A stretch of 64,000 bases of DNA from Azophilus sp965199705 (GTDB taxonomy: Bacteria > Pseudomonadota > Gammaproteobacteria > Pseudomonadales > Azotimanducaceae), in NCBI GenBank assembly GCA_965199705.1, contig OZ241359.1, positions 1,984,001-2,048,000 on the forward strand, given 5' to 3'. Shown in pieces: positions 58,891 to 64,000 of this stretch. The number at the start of each line of letters is the position of its first letter. Position 1 is the stretch's first letter. Made by a program: the position numbers and the translations under genes. Under the pieces are notes generated by a model. It saw only the letters and a list, made by a program, of their open reading frames with translations, did not search any database and was not told where the DNA came from.

Positions 58891-60366
58891 GTGTGGCAGC
58901 CTGAAGAACGCATCAAATACAAACCCTTGGCCGGTCGTTGGCCCACAGTACAGGAAGCCGCCGCTTCCAGACTGTATTCCCCACTAACAGTCGCAAACCT
59001 CAAGTTGAACCAACGCACATGGGTACCCGCCATGGTTCCCTGGCGTGCCACCGAAGCAGGGGAAGTCACGCCCGAGGTCATCGAGTGGTATGCGCGATTC
59101 GCCAAAGGAAAGCCTGGCGCAATCGTGGTGGAAGCAACCGGCGTTCGAGACATACCGAGTGGTCCCCTGTTACGCATCGGTCACGATCGCTATTTGGAGG
59201 GTCTGAGCAAAATTGTGGAAGCTGTTCATCATGCAAGCGAAGGTCAGACTCGTCTCTTTATTCAGCTCATTGATTTTTTAACCGTCCGTCGGCGGGTTGC
59301 AAAAGAGGCCTACATCAAGAGATTCCTGCCAAATCTCGACCAGTACCGAGCCGCACTTGGCCTGGATGAGAACGCAAATAACGATTCGATTGTGCATCAG
59401 CTATGTGCGCTGGACACCGAAGATCTGGCGCACATACTTTCCGCGCGCGACTATTCCGACATGATGCGTGGCTACAGGGACCGCGTCACAGATGTGGACA
59501 ATCCAGCGATCGCCAACCTGCCACAAACACTACCCGCCCTCTTTGCAGATGCGGCGCTGCGCGCGGAACAAGCTGGATTCGATGGTGTGGAACTCCACTA
59601 CGCGCATGCCTATACCATGGCTTCGTTCCTTTCACGAACAAACACGCGCGACGATCGATACGGTGGCAATCGTGAAAACCGCATTCGTCTGCCGTTGGAA
59701 ACTTTTCATGCAGTGCGCAACAAAGTTTCTTCCACATACACCGTGGGTTGCCGTTTCTTGTCCGAGGAGTGCGTTGAAGGAGGCAATGAACTCAGCGACG
59801 CCATCTATTTCGGCAAGGCGTTCGCACGTGCGGGCATGGACTTTTTGTCACTTTCACGCGGTGGAAAATTTGACGATGCCAAACAACCCAAGGTGGGCAA
59901 TGCGATCTACCCCTATACAGGCAGAAGTGGTTATGAGTGCATGCCGGGATACGTATCCGACGAACAGGGGCCCTATGGTCGCAACGCAGAACCCGTCAAC
60001 CAGATTCGTGCGGCCATTCGCAACATCGGGCTCAACACGCCTGTCGTATTGGCCGGCGGCTTTCATCAATTCGAACAGGCAGAGTCTGCCCTCCGGGCGG
60101 ATCAGGCAGACATCATCGGATTTGCGCGACAAGCGATGGCGGATCCAGATTGGTTTGAGAAAGTGCGCCTTGGGTGCGGCGACGAGGTACGGTTGTGCGA
60201 GTACACCAATTATTGTGAAGGACTCGATCAAAAGCACAAACAAGTGACGTGCAATCTGTGGGACCGCCTGAAGCTTGATCAAGCCGGGCTTAAATCAAAA
60301 GACGGCCGACGCCGCCTGACGGCGCCCGAGTGGACGCCCGTAAGCACCAAGGCTCTGAAACTTTAA
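58891..60366 (+). CDS. Old yellow enzyme-family NADH:flavin oxidoreductase
   Basis: This 491-aa FMN barrel protein starts at GTG 58891. Blocks seen are SPLTVANLKLNQRTWVPAMV, GFDGVELHYAHAYTMASFLS (active-site HxxH/N region), TNTRDDRYGGNRENRIRLPLE and the phosphate-binding GGFHQFEQAES with IIGFARQAMADPDWFEK. A C-terminal Cys-bearing segment (CEYTNYCEGLD, VTCNLWDR) resembles the region that binds an iron-sulfur cluster in larger family members. It probably reduces a ring enone in the CoA-linked aromatic pathway (inference). The stop overlaps the convergent ridA by 4 bp. Confidence 0.85.
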   Translation: MWQPEERIKYKPLAGRWPTVQEAAASRLYSPLTVANLKLNQRTWVPAMVPWRATEAGEVTPEVIEWYARFAKGKPGAIVVEATGVRDIPSGPLLRIGHDRYLEGLSKIVEAVHHASEGQTRLFIQLIDFLTVRRRVAKEAYIKRFLPNLDQYRAALGLDENANNDSIVHQLCALDTEDLAHILSARDYSDMMRGYRDRVTDVDNPAIANLPQTLPALFADAALRAEQAGFDGVELHYAHAYTMASFLSRTNTRDDRYGGNRENRIRLPLETFHAVRNKVSSTYTVGCRFLSEECVEGGNELSDAIYFGKAFARAGMDFLSLSRGGKFDDAKQPKVGNAIYPYTGRSGYECMPGYVSDEQGPYGRNAEPVNQIRAAIRNIGLNTPVVLAGGFHQFEQAESALRADQADIIGFARQAMADPDWFEKVRLGCGDEVRLCEYTNYCEGLDQKHKQVTCNLWDRLKLDQAGLKSKDGRRRLTAPEWTPVSTKALKL

Positions 60367-60761
60367 GCCACCGGGATAATCGCAGTTGCTTCGATCTCGA
60401 CTTTGGCGCGTTCTTCAACCAATGCCACGACTTGAACAACGCTCATCGCCGGAAAGTTTCGTCCCATCACTTTTCGATACGCCGCGCCTATACCCTTCTG
60501 GTTGGCAAGATAGGCATCACGATCGGTAATGAACCACGTAAGACGCATCACATGTTCAGGCCCTGCGCCTGCCTCTGCCAAAAGCGCGACGATATTGGCC
60601 AACGTCTGCTCTGTTTGCTCAACGAAGTCATCCGTGGTGAATGTTTGGTCCGCATTCCAGCCGATCTGTCCACCCAGAACGACAAGGCGACCTTCGCCCA
60701 CCAAACCGTTGGCGTACCCTTTTGGCGGCGCCCAATCAGAAGGTTGTAACGCTTTGAACAT
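60363..60761 (-). CDS. RidA-family enamine/imine deaminase
   Basis: This 132-aa YjgF/YER057c/UK114-family trimer subunit contains VVLGGQIGWNADQTF, DDFVEQTEQTLANIVALLAEAGAGPEHVMRLTWF and FPAMSVVQVVALVEERAKVEIEATAIIP. RidA proteins hydrolyse reactive enamines and imines to ketones and ammonia. In a cluster with a 2-aminobenzoyl-CoA monooxygenase/reductase-like gene, removal of the ring amino group from an enamine intermediate is an attractive role. It is the last gene of the minus-strand series and starts 30 bp after the hydratase gene. Confidence 0.85.
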   Translation of the reverse strand: MFKALQPSDWAPPKGYANGLVGEGRLVVLGGQIGWNADQTFTTDDFVEQTEQTLANIVALLAEAGAGPEHVMRLTWFITDRDAYLANQKGIGAAYRKVMGRNFPAMSVVQVVALVEERAKVEIEATAIIPVA

Positions 60762-60791
60762 GGTGAACTCGCAATCTCATTCTGGTTGGAA

Positions 60792-61607
60792 TCAGTTGCC
60801 TTCAAATTGTGGCGCTTCTTTCGCCACAAACGCTCGGTAGGCCCGCTCAAAATCGCGAGTCTGCATGCAGATGGCCTGGGCCTGAGCTTCGGACTCGATC
60901 GCTTGGTCCAACCCCATGTTCCATTCCTGGTTGAGCATGGTTTTGGTCATCCTGTGAGCAAAGGTCGGGCCTTCTATCAGTCTCTGCGCACGAGACAAGG
61001 CCAACCGAGAGACATCAGATTCGGTGAGCTCATTGAAAAAACCCCAACGTTCTCCTTCCTGGGCGGACATCATGCGCCCGCTGAACAGAAGTTCCGAAGC
61101 GCGGCCCTGACCGATGATGCGCGGCAGGATGCTGCAAGCCCCCATATCGCATCCTGCCAAACCGACACGGACAAATAGAAAACCTGTTTTCGCCTGGCTG
61201 GTACCGTATCGAAGGTCACTTGCCATCGCGACAATCGCACCGGCTCCGGCACACACGCCGTCCACTGCGCTAATCACAATTTGCGGGCAACCACGGATGG
61301 CTTTGACCACGTCACCTGTCATCCGCGTGAAGCGCATCAGTTGCGTCATATCCATGTCAACCAATGGGCCGATGATTTCGTGTACATCACCACCCGATGA
61401 GAAATTACCGCCAGCGCCTTGAATAATGACGGCATGTACATCATCGGCATATTGCAATTCACGAAACAGGTCTCGAAGCTCCGCGTATGAATCAAACGTC
61501 AGCGGGTTCTTGCGTTCCGGTCGATTTAACGTGATTTGCCCAACGCCATCATTGAGCGACCAGTCGAAATGAGAGGGTTTGAAGTCTGCGAAAGATTGCG
61601 TGTCCAT
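60792..61607 (-). CDS. Enoyl-CoA hydratase/isomerase family protein
   Basis: This 271-aa crotonase has the oxyanion-hole segments VIIQGAGGNFSSGGDVHEI and AVDGVCAGAGAIVAMASDLRYG, with MGACSILPRIIGQGRASELLFSGR and GFFNELTE. The catalytic glutamates of hydratases (usually about 144 and 164) appear to be replaced around DMGACSIL. Isomerase, hydrolase or ring-opening chemistry is therefore as likely as hydration. It starts at ATG 61607, 21 bp after the SDR stop, within the minus-strand catabolic series. Confidence 0.85.
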   Translation of the reverse strand: MDTQSFADFKPSHFDWSLNDGVGQITLNRPERKNPLTFDSYAELRDLFRELQYADDVHAVIIQGAGGNFSSGGDVHEIIGPLVDMDMTQLMRFTRMTGDVVKAIRGCPQIVISAVDGVCAGAGAIVAMASDLRYGTSQAKTGFLFVRVGLAGCDMGACSILPRIIGQGRASELLFSGRMMSAQEGERWGFFNELTESDVSRLALSRAQRLIEGPTFAHRMTKTMLNQEWNMGLDQAIESEAQAQAICMQTRDFERAYRAFVAKEAPQFEGN

Positions 61608-61628
61608 AGATAAGGCCCCGGTGATTCC

Positions 61629-62390
61629 TTACATGACCTCGCCGCCACACACAGCGATGGCTTGGCCGGTAATGCTGCTGGAGGCAGGATTGAGTAACCA
61701 TTCAACGGTCGCACCGATCTCTGCCGGGTCGATAAAACGTTGTTGTGGATTGTCTGCGCAGAGTGCGGCGCGAGCTTCTTCCTCGCTGCGACCTGTGGTT
61801 GAGACGATGTTGTTTACCGCACCCGTCAGCAGATCGGTTTCCGTGAAGCCAGGACAAATCGCGTTCACGGTAATGTTCTTTCGCGCGTATTCAGTGGCAA
61901 GCGCTCGCGTGAGCCCCAGCGCGCCATGCTTGGCCGCACAGTATGCCGCGACATAGGCATAACCCTTTAACGCAGACGTGCTCGCGATGTTGATGATGCG
62001 GCCATACTTTGCCGCCAACATGCCGTCGATGACCGCCTTGCAACAATAAAACACACCATTCAAATTTACCGCCAGCGTTTGGTCCCAGGTTGCATTTGTC
62101 AATTTGGCAAAAGGAACACTGGGCGCACTACCCGCGTTGTTTACCAGGACCTGCACGTCACCAAGCTCGGCAAACACAGCCCCCACCGCATCGGGGTCGG
62201 TGACATCCAACACTCGACAGTCAGCTTGTCTTAACAGCGCAGCGCTGGACTCCAGGGAGCCTTCATCGCGGCCCAGTAACGTAATTCGAGCGCCCAGAGC
62301 GTCCACCTTGGTGGCGATAGCCGCACCGATGCCGCGCCCGCCCCCTGTGATGACGACGTGTTGTCCTTCAAGCACCTTTTCCCGACTCAT
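61629..62390 (-). CDS. Short-chain dehydrogenase/reductase (3-hydroxyacyl-CoA dehydrogenase-like)
   Basis: This 253-aa classical SDR has the cofactor motif TGGGRGIGAAIA near the N-terminus, NNAG (in VLVNNAGSAPS), and the catalytic Ser, YVAAYCAAKHG (Tyr and Lys), then CPGFTETDLLTGAV. It uses NAD(P)H and, by context, oxidises a 3-hydroxyacyl-CoA or ring alcohol. The start is ATG 62390. A 13-bp duplication copies its start region just upstream, over the stop of the preceding gene. Confidence 0.87.
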   Translation of the reverse strand: MSREKVLEGQHVVITGGGRGIGAAIATKVDALGARITLLGRDEGSLESSAALLRQADCRVLDVTDPDAVGAVFAELGDVQVLVNNAGSAPSVPFAKLTNATWDQTLAVNLNGVFYCCKAVIDGMLAAKYGRIINIASTSALKGYAYVAAYCAAKHGALGLTRALATEYARKNITVNAICPGFTETDLLTGAVNNIVSTTGRSEEEARAALCADNPQQRFIDPAEIGATVEWLLNPASSSITGQAIAVCGGEVM

Positions 62391-62404
62391 GTTCCCGACT
62401 CATG
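62379..62404 (-). repeat. 13-bp tandem duplication over the SDR start
   Basis: TTCCCGACTCATG is present twice in succession (62379-62391 and 62392-62404). The first copy carries the SDR start codon, and the second places another, out-of-frame ATG across the stop of the upstream gene. Confidence 0.9.
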
Positions 62405-64000
62405 CGGTCTGCTGCATCATTCGTTCGCGTGCAAGGTTTCGTTCCAACTGATCTTTTGCGGACTCGTATTGTTTCGGCCAAAGTTGGTCTGCGTATTCGA
62501 GTTCCGCCGCCGTGCGCAAGGTCCAATTGGGGTCTGCCAGATGCGGGCGCGCCATGCAACACAAATCTGCGCGCCCGGATACCAATATCGAGTTGACGTG
62601 ATCCGCCTTGAAGATGTTGCCGACCGCCATTGTCGGTACGCCGACTTCGTTGCGTATGCGATCTGCAAACGGTGTTTGGAACATACGTCCATAAACAGGC
62701 TGAGCGTCCGGCGTGGTTTGACCGGCCGAAACATCAACAATGTCCACACCGGCCTCCTTGAATCGTCGGGCCACTTCAATTGAAGCATCAGCGTCAATGC
62801 CACCGTCAAACCAGTCAGTCGCCGAAATACGAACTCCAATGGGCTTTTCTTCCGGCCACACCGCACGAACTGCGTGGAATATCTCAAGCGGGTAGCGCAT
62901 GCGGTTCTCCAGCGAACCGCCATATTCGTCTTCACGGTTATTGAGCAACGGGGTAATGAACGCAGACAGGAGGTAGCCGTGCGCACAGTGCAATTCCAAC
63001 ATATCAAAATTCGCGCCATGCCCTCTTTCAGCAGCCGCGACAAATTGTTTCCGCACGACATCCATGTCCTGGCGGTCCATCGCCTTGGGCGCCTGGCTGG
63101 ATGGACCCCAAGGGATCGCCGATGCACTCATGATCGGCCAATTATCGGAACGCAAAGGTTGATCCGCATCTTCCCAGCCAACCTGAGTGGAACCTTTGGG
63201 GCCTGCATGACCTAACTGCAAGCACATTTTCGCCGGTGTGTAGGCATGCACGAAATCGACGATTCGGGCCCAGGCTGCTTGTTGTTCTTCGTTCCAGATT
63301 CCCGCGCATCCCGGTGTGATCCGCCCTTCCGGTGAAACATCTGTCATTTCCGTGTAAACAAGTCCAGCCCCGCCTTTGGCAAGCCCGCCGTAGTGCACCA
63401 AATGCCAATCATCCGGAATGCCCTCGACCGCGCTGTACATGGACATGGGCGAGACTACAACTCGATTGCGCAAGGCCATGCCACGCAGCTTGTACGGCAC
63501 GAACAACGGCTTGAAGGCTTGGCCCTGGTCACTGACGGGCGCAGTACTGGCAAACCATTGCTCGACTGCCGCCAGCCACTCTGGATCCCGCAATCGCAGG
63601 TTTTCGTGGCTGACCCGCTGACTCCGAGTCAGCAGAGAATAGGCAAATTGCAGTGGTTCCAGATGCATGTACGTTTCAACATCTTCAAACCAGGTGGTGC
63701 TGTTACGGGCAGCATTGGTTATCTTGAGCACTTCAAGTGATCGCGTTTCCTGGTAGGTTTCCAGCGCTTGGTCCAGCTCCCGGGGGCTGTCCAGGAGATC
63801 AGCCAACGCAATCGCATCCTCCAGCGCCAACTTCGTACCAGAGCCGATGGAGAAGTGGGCGGTATGGGCCGCATCTCCGAGCAGTACCAGGTTGTCAACA
63901 TACCAACGCTCACACGTGACACGCGGGAAGTTCAACCACATGGCAGAACCTCGCAGGTGAGCTGCATTCTCCAGCAATGGATAGCCGTCCAGATGGTCCG
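62400..64000 (-). CDS. 2-aminobenzoyl-CoA monooxygenase/reductase or salicylyl-CoA 5-hydroxylase-type bifunctional flavoenzyme (C-terminal part, runs off window)
   Basis: The frame is open to the window end, so the N-terminus is missing; at least 533 residues are visible. The first about 95 residues are the end of a PHBH-type FAD monooxygenase (VLLGDAAHTAHFSIGSGTKLALEDAIAL). The rest is an old-yellow-enzyme FMN domain (from KPLFVPYKLRGMALRNRVVVSPM through LELHCAHGYLLSAF and a C-terminal RPHLADPNWTLR). This fusion is the architecture of the anthraniloyl-CoA monooxygenase/reductase of Azoarcus evansii and of bifunctional salicylyl-CoA 5-hydroxylases. It dearomatises the ring of a CoA-activated benzoate derivative. 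Nearby RidA favours the amino-substituted substrate. Confidence 0.8.
   Translation of the reverse strand, partial: DHLDGYPLLENAAHLRGSAMWLNFPRVTCERWYVDNLVLLGDAAHTAHFSIGSGTKLALEDAIALADLLDSPRELDQALETYQETRSLEVLKITNAARNSTTWFEDVETYMHLEPLQFAYSLLTRSQRVSHENLRLRDPEWLAAVEQWFASTAPVSDQGQAFKPLFVPYKLRGMALRNRVVVSPMSMYSAVEGIPDDWHLVHYGGLAKGGAGLVYTEMTDVSPEGRITPGCAGIWNEEQQAAWARIVDFVHAYTPAKMCLQLGHAGPKGSTQVGWEDADQPLRSDNWPIMSASAIPWGPSSQAPKAMDRQDMDVVRKQFVAAAERGHGANFDMLELHCAHGYLLSAFITPLLNNREDEYGGSLENRMRYPLEIFHAVRAVWPEEKPIGVRISATDWFDGGIDADASIEVARRFKEAGVDIVDVSAGQTTPDAQPVYGRMFQTPFADRIRNEVGVPTMAVGNIFKADHVNSILVSGRADLCCMARPHLADPNWTLRTAAELEYADQLWPKQYESAKDQLERNLARERMMQQTA

Overview
The window is one contiguous stretch of high-GC bacterial chromosome, roughly 64% GC by eye until about 57.7 kb and visibly more AT-rich from there to the end. 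Several features point to a Gram-negative proteobacterium, most likely a gammaproteobacterium: a guaB-guaA-tadA-purL gene order with the large single-chain PurL, LptF/LptG, a short 4.5S-type SRP RNA, and tRNA-Ser genes with encoded CCA. The assignment to class is inference.

Region by region. 0-4.9 kb: two paralogous dimethylglycine/sarcosine-dehydrogenase-type flavoproteins with C-terminal GcvT folate domains. 4.9-10.2 kb (minus): an overlapping branched-chain-type ABC transporter operon livH-livM-livG-livF followed by an acyl-CoA synthetase. 10.4-14.7 kb (plus): a tightly overlapping set of YghO/bCerS-like acyltransferase, nucleotidyltransferase, diacylglycerol-kinase-type lipid kinase and LpxO-like hydroxylase, followed closely by a LicC-like cytidylyltransferase. 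Next come pyrF and tRNA-Ser(CGA). 15.7-20.7 kb: mostly single genes (TIGR03084, DUF2461, hisN-like, HpaB-like, xthA). 20.7-23.3 kb: an LptA-like gene head to head with lptF-lptG. 23.3-28.7 kb: a phosphoesterase, a CDP-alcohol phosphatidyltransferase with a degenerate N-terminal nucleotidyltransferase, a Tam41-like nucleotidyltransferase, a flippase and cysE. 28.7-32.1 kb: DsbA-like, small membrane protein, GPH transporter and YghU-type GST. 32.3-36.3 kb: phenylacetyl-CoA epoxidase genes paaABCE (no paaD) and paaX. 36.35-37.33 kb: a graveyard of five truncated defence genes beside tRNA-Ser(GGA), followed by the SRP RNA gene. 37.7-46 kb: tpm, DUF547, a VTT-domain protein, an RND pump operon and an LLM oxidoreductase. 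46.1-50.3 kb: membrane protein, P450, Rieske oxygenase, small ORF and Nudix. 50.3-57.7 kb (minus): guaB-guaA-tadA-purL.

57.7 kb to the end is a compositionally distinct catabolic island: hotdog thioesterase, MarR regulator, OYE-type reductase, RidA, enoyl-CoA hydratase, SDR, and the C-terminal part of a two-domain monooxygenase/OYE enzyme of the 2-aminobenzoyl-CoA/salicylyl-CoA hydroxylase type. Together they suggest CoA-dependent aerobic breakdown of anthranilate or a similar aromatic acid.

The most interesting hypothesis is that 10.4-14.7 kb and 24.2-27.8 kb are two halves of an accessory lipid pathway. Ceramide-synthase-like acylation, lipid phosphorylation, lipid 2-hydroxylation, CTP-dependent head-group activation, head-group transfer and flipping would together make a sphingolipid-like or unusual phospholipid. 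The lptA-like/lptFG genes lie between the halves and might belong to it. No serine palmitoyltransferase is seen in the window, so this remains inference.
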